NCBI GenBank assembly: GCA_964473525.1
Contig: CAYYPK010000015.1
Span: forward strand, 62,001 to 126,000
Direction of reading: 5' to 3'
Origin: GCA-2687025 sp964473525
Lineage (GTDB): Bacteria; Poribacteria; WGA-4E; GCA-2687025
DNA length: 64,000 nt
This document shows positions 27,783-36,516 of the stretch, in pieces; within the stretch, counting starts at the first letter, position 1; every line of letters starts with the position of its first letter. The translations under genes and the position numbers were made by a program. The notes below the pieces were generated by a model. The model was not told where the DNA came from. It saw nothing but the letters and a program-made list of their open reading frames with translations, and made no database searches.

Positions 27783-28880
27783 ATGCGACCCCACGCCGCT
27801 CTCGGTATCCCAAGCAAGACGCTCGCGGAGTTGGCCGACCTGGTCGGAGGCTCCGTCGTGGGCGATGGTCTGACCCCGATCAGCGGGGTATCGGGGATAC
27901 GCGAGGCGAAGGCGGGCGAGATCACCTTCGTAGCCAACCCCAAGTACGCGGCCGAGATCGCCGACACGCAGGCGTCTGCCGTCATCGTCGGGCGCGAGGT
28001 CGACGAAGGTCGCATCCCGCCCGGGCTAGCCACCCTCCGCGTCGACGATCCGTACCTGACGTTCGTCGATGTCCTGGAGGTGTTCGCGGTTCGCAAGCGC
28101 CGCAGCCAGATCGGCGTCCACCCGACAGCCGTAGTGGGCGAGCAGGTGCAGATCGGCGATGGCGTCTCCATCCAAGCGCACGCTGTCATCGGCGACCGAG
28201 TCACCATAGGCGATGGCGCGGTTGTGGGTCCGCTTGTGTACATCGGTGACGACACGCACGTCGGCGCCGACTGCCTGCTCTACCCCAACGTGACGATCCG
28301 CGAGGAAGTCACGATCGGTGACCGCGTCATCGTGCACAGCGGGGCTGTCATCGGCAGCGACGGGTTCGGGTTCGCCAAGGTGCGCGACGGACACCGCAAG
28401 ATCCCACAGATCGGTACCGTGATCGTCGAGGACGACGTCGAGATAGGCGCCAACGCGACCGTCGACCGGGCGACGATGACCGATGGCGCGACGGTTATCG
28501 GGCGCGGCACGAAGATCGACAACCTCGTGCAGGTTGCTCACAACGTGCGCATCGGTGAGAGCTGCCTGATCGTCTCTCTCGTGGGCCTGGGTGGCAGCAC
28601 GGAGTTGGGGAGTAACGTGACGCTGGCCGGCCAAGCCGGCACCGCGGGTCATCTACGAATAGGGGAGAACACGACCGTGGCCGCGAAGGCGGGCGTGACG
28701 AAGGACGTGCCGCCCAACGTGTTCTACTCAGGCTACCCAGCGATTGACCACCAGACGGACCTGAAGCAACAGGCCGCGGCACGGCGCACACCCGACCTCG
28801 TGCGGGAGATGCGAGATCTCCGCGCGCGGGTAGCAGACCTGGAGCGCCAGCGCGAGCAGACCCCCGACACGGATGCCTAA
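27783..28880 (+). CDS. lpxD: UDP-3-O-(3-hydroxyacyl)glucosamine N-acyltransferase
   Basis: 365 residues. The N-terminal uridine-binding domain (LAELADLVGGSVVGDG) leads into a left-handed beta helix of hexapeptide repeats from about residue 110 (VHPTAVVGEQVQIGDG) to 320. SDGFGFA and NLVQVAHNV, with the catalytic His, are LpxD signatures. The enzyme N-acylates UDP-3-O-acyl-glucosamine in lipid A synthesis. The C-terminal helix is followed by a short charged coil. The neighbours usual after lpxD (fabZ, lpxA) are absent; a polysaccharide deacetylase follows instead. It is direct evidence that the organism makes lipid A. Confidence 0.95.
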   Translation: MRPHAALGIPSKTLAELADLVGGSVVGDGLTPISGVSGIREAKAGEITFVANPKYAAEIADTQASAVIVGREVDEGRIPPGLATLRVDDPYLTFVDVLEVFAVRKRRSQIGVHPTAVVGEQVQIGDGVSIQAHAVIGDRVTIGDGAVVGPLVYIGDDTHVGADCLLYPNVTIREEVTIGDRVIVHSGAVIGSDGFGFAKVRDGHRKIPQIGTVIVEDDVEIGANATVDRATMTDGATVIGRGTKIDNLVQVAHNVRIGESCLIVSLVGLGGSTELGSNVTLAGQAGTAGHLRIGENTTVAAKAGVTKDVPPNVFYSGYPAIDHQTDLKQQAAARRTPDLVREMRDLRARVADLERQREQTPDTDA

Positions 28881-28925
28881 CCCGCCCAGCGTGGCGTCAG
28901 CGAGGGGAGACCGCGCAACCCCGAC

Positions 28926-29726
28926 ATGCACGTTCTCACCTACCACAAGATTGACACGCGGCGGGAGCTTGGCGTCAACACCGTGTCGCCCCGGCGCTTC
29001 GAGGCGCATCTGCGCCGCATCCTCGCGCTAGGTCTACGGCCGGTCGACATGTCTGCTACGGTGGACGCTATCGCCGACGACGCCCCCGACGGATCCACCG
29101 CGAGAGACGTCCATCTCACGTTTGACGACGGGTACCAGAACTTCCTCGAGCACGCGTGGCCACTGTGCGTGCAGTACGGCTTCCCAGCGACGGTGTTCCC
29201 TGTCGCCGGCTACGTAGGGCGCTCGAACACGTGGGATCTCAGCTTCCCCCGGACGCGCCATCTGGCGTGGCGTGACCTGCGGGCGCTCGCCGACGCGGGC
29301 GTCACGATCGGCGCGCACACCGTGACGCACCCGTTCCTGTCACGCATTTCGCCGAAGGCCGCCAAGGCCGAGATCCAGGGCAGCCGCGAGCGCCTCGAAG
29401 ACGGCATCGGCCGGCCGGTCACCGTGTTCGCGTACCCGCATGGGGACTCATCGCCCGGGGTCCGGCGTCTGGTGGCCGCGGCCGGATACGAGGCCGCGTT
29501 TGGTCTGGACCAGCCCGCTGCCGCCGCCGGCGACCCCTGGCGGGCGCCACGCACCGCCGTCTACGCGGTCGACAGTCCCGGGACGGTCGCCGCCAAGGTT
29601 GGCGCCCGGGGGCCGGGGTCCATGCGGCGGGCTCGCGGAGTAAGCCGCGCCTTCCGGCTTTGCGGGTACGCCGGCCTGCTCGTGCCAGGCCGACGACGCG
29701 ACCCGTCGTCGCGGCCGGGAGATTGA
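28926..29726 (+). CDS. Polysaccharide deacetylase (NodB-fold, CE4)
   Basis: 266 residues. TFDDGYQNF carries the catalytic Asp pair and GAHTVTHPFLS the His ligands (H-x4-H) for the metal; AYPHGDSSPG is the later NodB motif. There is no signal peptide, so a cytoplasmic role on a lipid- or nucleotide-linked sugar, as in PgaB- or ArnD-related pathways, fits better than cell-wall trimming. It lies 45 bases after lpxD and overlaps the prenyltransferase gene, which suggests a short glycolipid pathway. The C-terminal 30 residues are Arg/Pro-rich and weakly conserved. Confidence 0.87.
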   Translation: MHVLTYHKIDTRRELGVNTVSPRRFEAHLRRILALGLRPVDMSATVDAIADDAPDGSTARDVHLTFDDGYQNFLEHAWPLCVQYGFPATVFPVAGYVGRSNTWDLSFPRTRHLAWRDLRALADAGVTIGAHTVTHPFLSRISPKAAKAEIQGSRERLEDGIGRPVTVFAYPHGDSSPGVRRLVAAAGYEAAFGLDQPAAAAGDPWRAPRTAVYAVDSPGTVAAKVGARGPGSMRRARGVSRAFRLCGYAGLLVPGRRRDPSSRPGD

Positions 29727-30673
29727 CCGCGCCAGCGCGTCTCCGCGAAGGTCGCTGGTGGTGGGACGCCGTCGCGTTGGCGCGGCCCACGCTTCTCATC
29801 CCCCTCTGGACCATGCACGTTCTCGGCGCCGCACACGCCGGCCATGGCGCCGTTGGCTGGGCGCCCTCGCGTCGCCTGCTCCTGCTGTCGCTGGCGCACA
29901 CGCTCCTTGTCGCGTCCGCGTACGTCCTCAACCAGTTGACCGATGTCGACACGGACGCGGCCAACGACAAGCTGTTCCTACTCGCGGGCGGGTTGGTCTC
30001 GCGTCGTCTCGTGGTCTGTGAGATCGTGGCGCTCGCGGTCGTCGCGCCCGTGCTTCTGGCCGTCGGCGGCACCCTCGACAGGCAGACGGTGGCGGTCTTC
30101 GCCGCTTCCGCGGCCCTTGGCGGGGTGTACTCGGCGCCCCCTCTCCGCCTGAAGGCGAGGCCAGGGGCAGATTTGCTGGCGAACGCCATCGGCTATGGCG
30201 GGCTCGCGTTCGCTGTCGGTTGGCTGTCGGTGGCTCCGCTGTCAGCGTCCGTGCTGTGGCCTTCCGCCACGTACGCTCTCTGCGTCGGGGCCACATTCAT
30301 GTTCACGACGATTCCCGACATCGCGGGCGACAGAGACGCGGGGGCGCGTACCTCCGGCGTGGCGTTGGGGGCGCCCGCCGCGGCGTGGTGCGGCGTCGCG
30401 CTACTCGCGCTCGCGGCCGCATCGGCGATCGCGCAGCGGCAGTGGCACGCCATACCGGCCGCCACGGTGGCGCTGCCGCTCTACGTACGGTCCGCTGCCA
30501 GGATAACGCGGGAGGGATCGGACCCATCACTGCCGCGCGCCACCCAGCTGGTGATCTTGGCACTGACGGCCGCGGCGGCGTTCGCGGCTCCGCCGTACAT
30601 CGGCGTCGTAGCGGTCGTAATCGCCTGGGCGCGGTGGTATTATCGCGTGTCGTTCGGCATCCGGTACCCGTAA
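29723..30673 (+). CDS. UbiA-family prenyltransferase
   Basis: A polytopic membrane protein of about 316 residues. It has some eight hydrophobic segments and the two UbiA aspartate motifs: NQLTDVDTDAANDK (N-x3-D-x3-D) after the second span and DIAGDRDAG (D-x3-D) after the sixth. These bind Mg-prenyl diphosphate. Family members attach prenyl chains to aromatic rings or sugar phosphates. The start is uncertain: the frame is open from a TTG at 29660, but the TTG at 29723 overlaps the deacetylase stop and lies just before the first conserved block, so it is used here. No good ribosome site marks either one. Confidence 0.85.
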   Translation: MTAPARLREGRWWWDAVALARPTLLIPLWTMHVLGAAHAGHGAVGWAPSRRLLLLSLAHTLLVASAYVLNQLTDVDTDAANDKLFLLAGGLVSRRLVVCEIVALAVVAPVLLAVGGTLDRQTVAVFAASAALGGVYSAPPLRLKARPGADLLANAIGYGGLAFAVGWLSVAPLSASVLWPSATYALCVGATFMFTTIPDIAGDRDAGARTSGVALGAPAAAWCGVALLALAAASAIAQRQWHAIPAATVALPLYVRSAARITREGSDPSLPRATQLVILALTAAAAFAAPPYIGVVAVVIAWARWYYRVSFGIRYP

Positions 30674-30707
30674 TCCACGACCCACCTCAGAGCGCGGAGT
30701 CCACTGT

Positions 30708-31535
30708 ATGCAGGGGAAGCGGCCACTTGTCGTCTACATGTCGAGCAGCGCCCACAGCGACTGGCGCGGCCCCGTCCGGGCAGCCTATGCGAACGATCCA
30801 CGCGTCCGATTCATCGGCCCGTGTGAGAGTCACCGCATCAGCGACGAAATGGGCGCGCCTGGCGACGAGCGGCCCGGGCACAAGCTGCGCATGACGCAGA
30901 TGCTCAGCAAGGCCGACGTGCTGCTGGCGTACATTCCGAGTGACCAGTACCGCTCGTTCAACGTCATGATCGAGATCGGCATGGCGCACGCTTGGGGACG
31001 TCACGTTCTGTTCGTGAACGAGGCGCGGTCGCTTGATGTCGTTGTTGAGTCCGCGAAGGCGTACATCACGGAGTCGTTCGACGCGTTGGATGCCGGTCTC
31101 TCCCGGCTGGCGCAACTCGTCGCCGCTCCACCGACGCCTTCCACCCCGGCGTCCGTCAGCGTGCGGCCGCCAGCGACATATGGCCACAACGTCTACCTCA
31201 CTGGCAGCCCCGACTCGCGATGGCTGGACGCGATCCGCACCCGGTACGAAGGCAACGAGGACGTGTCCGTCGCCATCGAAGCAGGCGCTCCGGCGCTATC
31301 CAATAGCGACATCGTCGTTGCCTGCCGGACGAGCCAGGAGGGCCGTCTGTTCAACCTGTGCCTCTCCGTTGGGTACGCGCGCGCTCTCGGCAAAAACGTC
31401 CTGTTCGTCAACGAGGGCGACCACTATTCGCACGGCTACGACTACCTCAAGCCGTTCGCCGACGGGTACTACACCGACCTGGACGAGGCGCTTCGGTACC
31501 TTGACTACGCTATGGGCATTGAGGAGCGCCTCTAG
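30708..31535 (+). CDS. Protein with two tandem YtoQ/nucleoside deoxyribosyltransferase-like domains
   Basis: 275 residues forming two Rossmann-like repeats. The first (about 1-130) has VVYMSSSAHSDWR, FIGPCESHRISDEMG and NVMIEIGMAHAWGRHVLFVNE, which fit the YtoQ family known from Bacillus. The second (about 155-275) keeps the ends NVYLTG and YARALGKNVLFVNE with the YSHGYDYLKPFADGYY tail, but lacks the HSDWR motif. A Pro-rich linker separates them. YtoQ proteins are uncharacterised; the fold is related to enzymes that cleave N-glycosidic bonds of deoxynucleosides. The ATG has GGAG about 9 bases upstream. The nitrilase gene follows after 20 bases. Confidence 0.75.
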   Translation: MQGKRPLVVYMSSSAHSDWRGPVRAAYANDPRVRFIGPCESHRISDEMGAPGDERPGHKLRMTQMLSKADVLLAYIPSDQYRSFNVMIEIGMAHAWGRHVLFVNEARSLDVVVESAKAYITESFDALDAGLSRLAQLVAAPPTPSTPASVSVRPPATYGHNVYLTGSPDSRWLDAIRTRYEGNEDVSVAIEAGAPALSNSDIVVACRTSQEGRLFNLCLSVGYARALGKNVLFVNEGDHYSHGYDYLKPFADGYYTDLDEALRYLDYAMGIEERL

Positions 31536-31555
31536 GCGCGAGGGGGAGCGAGCGC

Positions 31556-32380
31556 ATGACGCGAGTGGCAGCCGTGCAGATGGACGTCCACATCGGTGAA
31601 AACCGCAAGAACGCGGCGAGAATCCTGGAGAAGCTGAGCGTCGCCGCGAGCGAGGGGGCGGAACTCGTCGTCTTCCCGGAATGCGCGACATCGGGCTACT
31701 GCTACGACAGCGTGGACGCCGCCATGCCGTTCGCCGAGGAGGACGACGGCGCGTTTGTCCGGGAGTTCGCAGCTGCATGCCAGGGCGAGGGTGTCACCGC
31801 CATCGCGGGGTTCCTGGAGCGACACGGCAGCGCGATCAGCAACAGCGCCGTGCTGGCGACGCCCGACGGCGGGGCGCGGGTGTACCGCAAGACGCACCTG
31901 CCGACCCTGGGCATCGACCGCTACGTCGAACCGGGCGCCGCGTTGCCGGTGTTCGACACGCCCGTTGGCAAGGTGGGGATCCTCATTTGCTACGATGTGC
32001 GGTTCCCAGAGACCGCCAGGTCGCTTGGGCTAAGCGGCGCGGACATCATCGCCGTCCCGACGAACTGGCCAACTGGCGCCGAGAGTAGCCCGGACTTCAT
32101 CACGCGCGCGAGGGCGTGGGAGAGCCGCGTGTTCGTCGTCGCCGCGAACCGGGTCGGCGTGGAACGGGGCCGCAAGTTCATCGGGCGTAGCCAGGTCGTC
32201 GCTCCGAGCGGCGGGATACTACTCGAAGCCGGGCCGGACGACGAGGCGATCCTGTACTGCGACATCGACGTGTCCGAGGCGCGGCAGAAGGCGATAGTGC
32301 ACGAGCCGGGCGAGTGGGAGATGGACATCACCACGGATCGGCGACCTGAGCTCTACTCCGTGCTGACGGACACGGGCTGA
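31556..32380 (+). CDS. Carbon-nitrogen hydrolase (nitrilase superfamily)
   Basis: 274 residues. The Glu-Lys-Cys triad is present: FPECATSGY (Glu), YRKTHLPT (Lys) and LICYDVRFPE (Cys nucleophile). The length and lack of extra domains fit omega-amidase or carbamoylase types, which hydrolyse small amides in the cytoplasm, rather than true nitrilases. The ATG is preceded by GGGGGAG. It follows the tandem YtoQ-like gene by 20 bases, so the two may act together on a nitrogenous base or nucleoside product; that is a guess. Its last 28 bases overlap the 3' end of the convergent ABC ATPase gene. Confidence 0.9.
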   Translation: MTRVAAVQMDVHIGENRKNAARILEKLSVAASEGAELVVFPECATSGYCYDSVDAAMPFAEEDDGAFVREFAAACQGEGVTAIAGFLERHGSAISNSAVLATPDGGARVYRKTHLPTLGIDRYVEPGAALPVFDTPVGKVGILICYDVRFPETARSLGLSGADIIAVPTNWPTGAESSPDFITRARAWESRVFVVAANRVGVERGRKFIGRSQVVAPSGGILLEAGPDDEAILYCDIDVSEARQKAIVHEPGEWEMDITTDRRPELYSVLTDTG

Positions 32381-33072
32381 GCTCGGTCGGTCGGGGCGTC
32401 GCGCGCGATCTTGCCGTCGCGCATCTCGACGACGCGATCGGCGTCGCCCTCGAGGCCGAGGTGGTGTGTCACGACGACGATGGTTGTGTCGTGCTCGTCC
32501 CGCAGCGCGCGGATGAGGCCGAGCAGGTTCTCTGATTGCGTGCTGTCGAGGTTCGCGGTCGGCTCGTCCGCGAAGATCACGCTGGGTCGGTTCGCCAGCG
32601 CGCGCGCGAACGACACGCGCTGCTTTTCCCCGCCCGAGAGCTGCGCCGGCCTGTGATCCAGCCTGTGCCCCAGCCCAACGGATTCAAGCAGTTCCTTCGC
32701 GCGGTGCTCGGCCTCGCTTCCAGCCACGCCAGCTATGTCGAGCGCCAAGAGGACGTTCTCTGCGGCCGTAAGGTACGGCGCCAGGTTGAACATCTGGAAG
32801 ACGAAACCGATCTTCTCCCGCCTCAGCCGCGGTGTGATCGTAGGGTCGCCGAACGCGACCCGGCCGCCCTCCAGCCATACCTCACCGGAAGTCGGGGTCA
32901 GGATGCAGCCCAGCATGCTGATGAGGGTGGTCTTGCCGCACCCGCTATCGCCCTTGACCATCACCAGCTCGCCGCGACCGAACGAGATGTCCACGCCGTC
33001 TACGGCGGTGACTTCGCCGCCGCCGTCGCCGTAGCTCTTGGTGAGGCCGATCCCCTCCAGTACGACTGACAT
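32353..33072 (-). CDS. ABC transporter ATP-binding protein (MacB/LolD family)
   Basis: 239 residues with Walker A GDSGCGKTT, signature LSGGEKQRVSFARAL, Walker B VIFADEPTANLD and H-loop VTHH. The Cys in the Walker A loop is slightly unusual. It ends a leftward operon argF, permease, ATPase, 10 bases after the permease stop. The neighbouring FtsX-type permease makes it part of a MacB/LolCE-like mechanical transporter rather than a classical importer. It is distinct from the pair at 18096-20046 and from the ATPase at 61924. The substrate is unknown. Confidence 0.92.
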   Translation of the reverse strand: MSVVLEGIGLTKSYGDGGGEVTAVDGVDISFGRGELVMVKGDSGCGKTTLISMLGCILTPTSGEVWLEGGRVAFGDPTITPRLRREKIGFVFQMFNLAPYLTAAENVLLALDIAGVAGSEAEHRAKELLESVGLGHRLDHRPAQLSGGEKQRVSFARALANRPSVIFADEPTANLDSTQSENLLGLIRALRDEHDTTIVVVTHHLGLEGDADRVVEMRDGKIARDAPTDRAQPVSVSTE

Positions 33073-33082
33073 GCCTCGCCCC

Positions 33083-34258
33083 CTACAACTCGCCGCGGAA
33101 GGCGACCATGGGGTCCACCCGCAGCGCGCGTCTGGCGGCGAATATCCCGCCGATGACGCAGACGACGACGCTCAGAGCGCACACAACGGCGGCCTCCACC
33201 GGATTCAGCATCACGTTGATGGGGAAGGCGGGTACGGCGACGACGGCGAGACCCAGACCAAGCGCGACCCCAACGACCGACGTCAATAGCACCTGCCACA
33301 GTATCAGCCGAAGCACGTAGCCGTGCGTCGCGCCGATCGCCTTCATGACGCCGATTTCCTGCGTCTTCTCCATGGTCGTGACGTACGTAATCATCCCAAC
33401 CACGAGCGCGGTCGCGAGCCACAGCATCACCCGCAAGAACTGCACGCCGCGCATGGGTTCGTCCACGAAGTTCTTGCGTATGTTGCCGATGGTCTCGGCG
33501 GACGTGTGCGTGTCGACGGCGAACCGTCGGATGCCCCGCTGAGGGTCGTTGTACATGTCCGCGACGTCGGACGGCTCCTGTCCCTCGGCCGCCTTCACGA
33601 GGAACGTGTTGACGTAGATGACGTCCTCCAGCACGGCCTTCTGCGCCGTGCGGACGTCCATGAAGATCATGGGAGTGTCGAAGACGAACTCCATGTCTTC
33701 TATGATGCCGACGACCTTCAACTCATGGCCGCCGACCTCGACGGTCTCGCCAACTTCAAGCCCCATGGAGTCGTCCACGACGCACTCCATCTCGACCTGC
33801 TGCTCGGGCGAGTAGACGTCTGCGCTTGGCACAAACAGGCGACCCCGGACTAGGTCCGACCGCCTCGGGCCTCCCAGCTTGCCCATGCGGTAGCCCACGA
33901 CAACCGCCTTCACCTCCGTCGACACGCCGCTCCGACGGATGATGGGTCGCGCGGGCGCGAACACCAACGGGGCGACCCCGACCTCGCGGTCGATGAGTGG
34001 GCCACCAATGAACTGAGCGGACGTCTGCACGAGTTCTGGGTTGACGAGCGAGAACCCGACGAACACGCCGCCAGATCGCTCGCGCGAGATCCACAGGTCC
34101 GCTCCGGTCCACGACACATACCGCTGCGCTTGCCATCGCAGACCGTGCATGATGCCGCCGAAGAGCAGGATCAGCATGGACAGCACGGCGATCCCGAGGG
34201 CCGTTAGGGCCACTCGGGTCCGCCGGTAGGACATGTCTTTCAGGACGAAGCGTCGCAT
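33083..34258 (-). CDS. ABC transporter permease, FtsX/MacB type
   Basis: 391 residues. The N-terminal span (ALTALGIAVLSMLILLFGG), a periplasmic domain of about 220 residues, and three C-terminal spans preceded by the FtsX motif MEKTQEIGVMKAIGAT give the standard four-span layout. DevC-type and MacB-type permeases share it. It lies 7 bases after argF and 10 before its ATPase, so all three are one transcript. Association of a lipoprotein-release or export pump with arginine synthesis is unusual and probably reflects shared transcription, not function. Confidence 0.9.
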   Translation of the reverse strand: MRRFVLKDMSYRRTRVALTALGIAVLSMLILLFGGIMHGLRWQAQRYVSWTGADLWISRERSGGVFVGFSLVNPELVQTSAQFIGGPLIDREVGVAPLVFAPARPIIRRSGVSTEVKAVVVGYRMGKLGGPRRSDLVRGRLFVPSADVYSPEQQVEMECVVDDSMGLEVGETVEVGGHELKVVGIIEDMEFVFDTPMIFMDVRTAQKAVLEDVIYVNTFLVKAAEGQEPSDVADMYNDPQRGIRRFAVDTHTSAETIGNIRKNFVDEPMRGVQFLRVMLWLATALVVGMITYVTTMEKTQEIGVMKAIGATHGYVLRLILWQVLLTSVVGVALGLGLAVVAVPAFPINVMLNPVEAAVVCALSVVVCVIGGIFAARRALRVDPMVAFRGEL

Positions 34259-34265
34259 CAGGCAT

Positions 34266-35177
34266 CTACCCTATGAGCGACAGGAGGACGGCCTTCTGAG
34301 CGTGCAGACGGTTCTCCGCCTCGTCGAAGATTACCGACCGCGCGGAGTCGGCTACGCCGTCCGTGGCCTCCTCGCCGCGATGCACGGGCATGCAGTGCAT
34401 GAATAGCGCCGACGCGGGCGCTCGCGCCATGAGTTCCTCGTTCACCTGGTAGGGCGCGTACGCGGCGAGACCTTCGGGAGAGGGTGTCTCGTGCATCGAG
34501 AACCAGACGTCGGTGTAGATGACGTCGGCTCCGGCCGCGGCCTCGGCGGGATCGTGGGTCAGGGCCGGCTCCCACGAGTCCATTGCGCCGGCCTCGCTCC
34601 CCGCCGCCACAGCCGTGGCGTCCAGCGCCTGGCCCGGCGGGGCGCACACCGTCAGCTGCACCCCGAACAGAGGACACGCGTGCAGGAACGAGTTGACGAT
34701 GTTGTTGTCGGCCGCGCCATAGAATGCAAGCTTCCGCCCACGCAGCGAGCCCAGATGCTCCTCGATCGTCATGAGATCGGCGAGAATCTGGCATGGGTGG
34801 TTGAAGTCCGTCAGGCCGTTGATGATAGGCACGCCGGAGTATTGCGCCATCTCCTCAATCTGCTCGTGTCCGTACACGCGCGCGGCGATTCCATCCACGT
34901 ACCGCGACAGCGTGCGCACCGTGTCCGCGACGGTCTCTCCCCGGCCCATCTGCGAGGTGTCGGAGCTCAGGTAGATGGCGGACCCACCCAGTTGGTGCAT
35001 CGCGGCCTCGAAGGACACGCGCGTGCGCGTCGACGGCTTCAGGAACAGCAGTGCAAGCGTCTTCCCACGCATGGCATCCGCCGCGGCGTCGGGGCGCCTC
35101 TTCAGCTCGCCAGCGTGGTCCAGAAGATCCCGCAGTTCCTTGTACGAGTAGTCGTTGAGACTCAGGAAGTGCATCAC
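34266..35177 (-). CDS. argF: Ornithine carbamoyltransferase
   Basis: 303 residues. STRTRVSFE binds carbamoyl phosphate, DFNHPCQILADLMT is the family signature, and FMHCMPVHRGEEATD holds the ornithine-loop Cys. The usual HCLP is HCMP here, a conservative change. It converts ornithine and carbamoyl phosphate to citrulline in arginine synthesis. Variants that use N-acetyl- or N-succinyl-ornithine exist in Bacteroidetes but lack this loop, so true OTC is likelier. It heads a leftward operon with the ABC permease and ATPase, driven by the promoter at 35242-35270. Confidence 0.93.
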   Translation of the reverse strand: MMHFLSLNDYSYKELRDLLDHAGELKRRPDAAADAMRGKTLALLFLKPSTRTRVSFEAAMHQLGGSAIYLSSDTSQMGRGETVADTVRTLSRYVDGIAARVYGHEQIEEMAQYSGVPIINGLTDFNHPCQILADLMTIEEHLGSLRGRKLAFYGAADNNIVNSFLHACPLFGVQLTVCAPPGQALDATAVAAGSEAGAMDSWEPALTHDPAEAAAGADVIYTDVWFSMHETPSPEGLAAYAPYQVNEELMARAPASALFMHCMPVHRGEEATDGVADSARSVIFDEAENRLHAQKAVLLSLIG

Positions 35178-35241
35178 GCGTCCTCCTCACGTTTACGGCG
35201 CCAGAGGTCTGGGAGGCAACCCCTGGTTTGGGAAAGAAGTG

Positions 35242-35270
35242 ATGTTAGCGCCTCGCCTGTGGGACGTCAA
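35242..35270 (-). promoter_or_regulatory. Sigma-70-like promoter for argF
   Basis: On the minus strand TTGACG (35270-35265) and TAACAT (35247-35242) are 17 bases apart, the optimal spacing. Transcription would begin near 35235, leaving a leader of about 57 bases before the ATG at 35177. Confidence 0.6.
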
Positions 35271-35429
35271 GAAGAAAGGCACAGCAGCCGGGAGCAGACG
35301 CCGAGGGCGGGCGAACTGGGCTTGACCCGGCGGAGGCGGGTATGCAACGCTGTACCCTACACCGCACACACATCACGGCAAGTCTGTCGGGTCTGGTACG
35401 CCGCGCAAGAGAGGACACGCACGCCGCCA

Positions 35430-36509
35430 ATGTCACGCACACACAAGATCGCAGTGCTGCCTGGAGACGGTATCGGGCCGGAGGTGTCCGACGAGGCGCT
35501 GAAGGTAGTAGAAGCCGCGGCAGAGACGTTCGGATTCGACTACGAGACGGAGACATACGACTTCGGTGGCGACAGATACCTCTCGACGGGTGAGGTGTTG
35601 CCCGACTCCGCGGTGGAGGAGTTCCGCGGGTTCCACGCGATTTACCTAGGCGCGATCGGACACCCCGACGTGGCGCCCGGTGTGCTGGAGAAGGGCATCC
35701 TGCTCAAGGTGCGCTTCGACCTCGACCAGTACATCAACCTGCGGCCCATCAAGCTGTATCCCGGCGTGCCGTGCCCGCTGGTTGGCAAGGGCCCAGAGCA
35801 CATCGACTTCGTCGTGGTGCGCGAGAACACCGAGGGAATCTACACGGGCGCGGGCGGCATCCAATACAAGGGAACGCCGCAGGAGGTGTCCACGCAGATC
35901 CACGTGACGACCCGTTTCGGCTCGGAGCGCGCGATACGCTACGCGTTCGAGCTGACGAAGCGGCGCAACAGGATGAAGCAGCTGCACCTCGTCGCGAAGA
36001 CGAACGTGCTGACGTTTGTCCACGACACGTGGTGGCGGGCGTTCAACGAGGTCGGCGAGGCCGACTACCCGGACATCAAGCGCGAATACGCGCACGTCGA
36101 CGCCGCGTGCATGTGGTTCGTGAAGAACCCCGAGTGGTTCGATGTCGTCGTCACCGACAACCAGTTGGGCGACATCATCACGGACCTGGGGGCGGTCATC
36201 CAGGGCGGCATGGGGTTGGCGGCATCCGGCAACCTGAACCCCGAGGGTGTCTCGATGTTCGAGCCGATCCACGGGTCGGCGCCACGCTACACCGGTCAGG
36301 GCAAGATCAACCCACTCGCCGCCATCGCGGCGGCGGGCATGATGCTGGACCAACTCGGCGAGGAGGCCGCTGGTCAAGCCGTCGAGGCAGCGATCACGAA
36401 CGTGCTCGGCTCGGGCAAGATCAAGGATCTGGGCGCCGGCCGCATGGGGTACACGACCTCCGAGGTCGGCGACATGATCGCCGCCGAGGTAAAGAGCATC
36501 GGGAAGTAG
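35430..36509 (+). CDS. leuB: Isopropylmalate/isocitrate dehydrogenase family protein (probable 3-isopropylmalate dehydrogenase)
   Basis: 359 residues. AVLPGDGIGPEV is the family start, FDLDQYINLRPIKLYPG carries the substrate Arg, VVRENTEGIYTGAGG the phosphate-type loop, and VTDNQLGDIITDLGA the metal Asp residues. NAD-linked enzymes of this shape oxidise 3-isopropylmalate, isocitrate, homoisocitrate or tartrate. The RENTEGIY block is less typical of enterobacterial LeuB and common in the variant group annotated LeuB in many environmental phyla, so isopropylmalate is likely but not certain. The ATG at 35430 follows a long untranslated gap shared with divergent argF. A methyltransferase gene follows by 7 bases. 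Confidence 0.85.
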   Translation: MSRTHKIAVLPGDGIGPEVSDEALKVVEAAAETFGFDYETETYDFGGDRYLSTGEVLPDSAVEEFRGFHAIYLGAIGHPDVAPGVLEKGILLKVRFDLDQYINLRPIKLYPGVPCPLVGKGPEHIDFVVVRENTEGIYTGAGGIQYKGTPQEVSTQIHVTTRFGSERAIRYAFELTKRRNRMKQLHLVAKTNVLTFVHDTWWRAFNEVGEADYPDIKREYAHVDAACMWFVKNPEWFDVVVTDNQLGDIITDLGAVIQGGMGLAASGNLNPEGVSMFEPIHGSAPRYTGQGKINPLAAIAAAGMMLDQLGEEAAGQAVEAAITNVLGSGKIKDLGAGRMGYTTSEVGDMIAAEVKSIGK

Positions 36510-36516
36510 GCGACCT

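Noticed and set aside
34491..35429. A 313-codon extension upstream of the leuB-like gene
   Set aside because: It runs antisense through argF and its promoter; the family start PGDGIGPEV begins just after ATG 35430.
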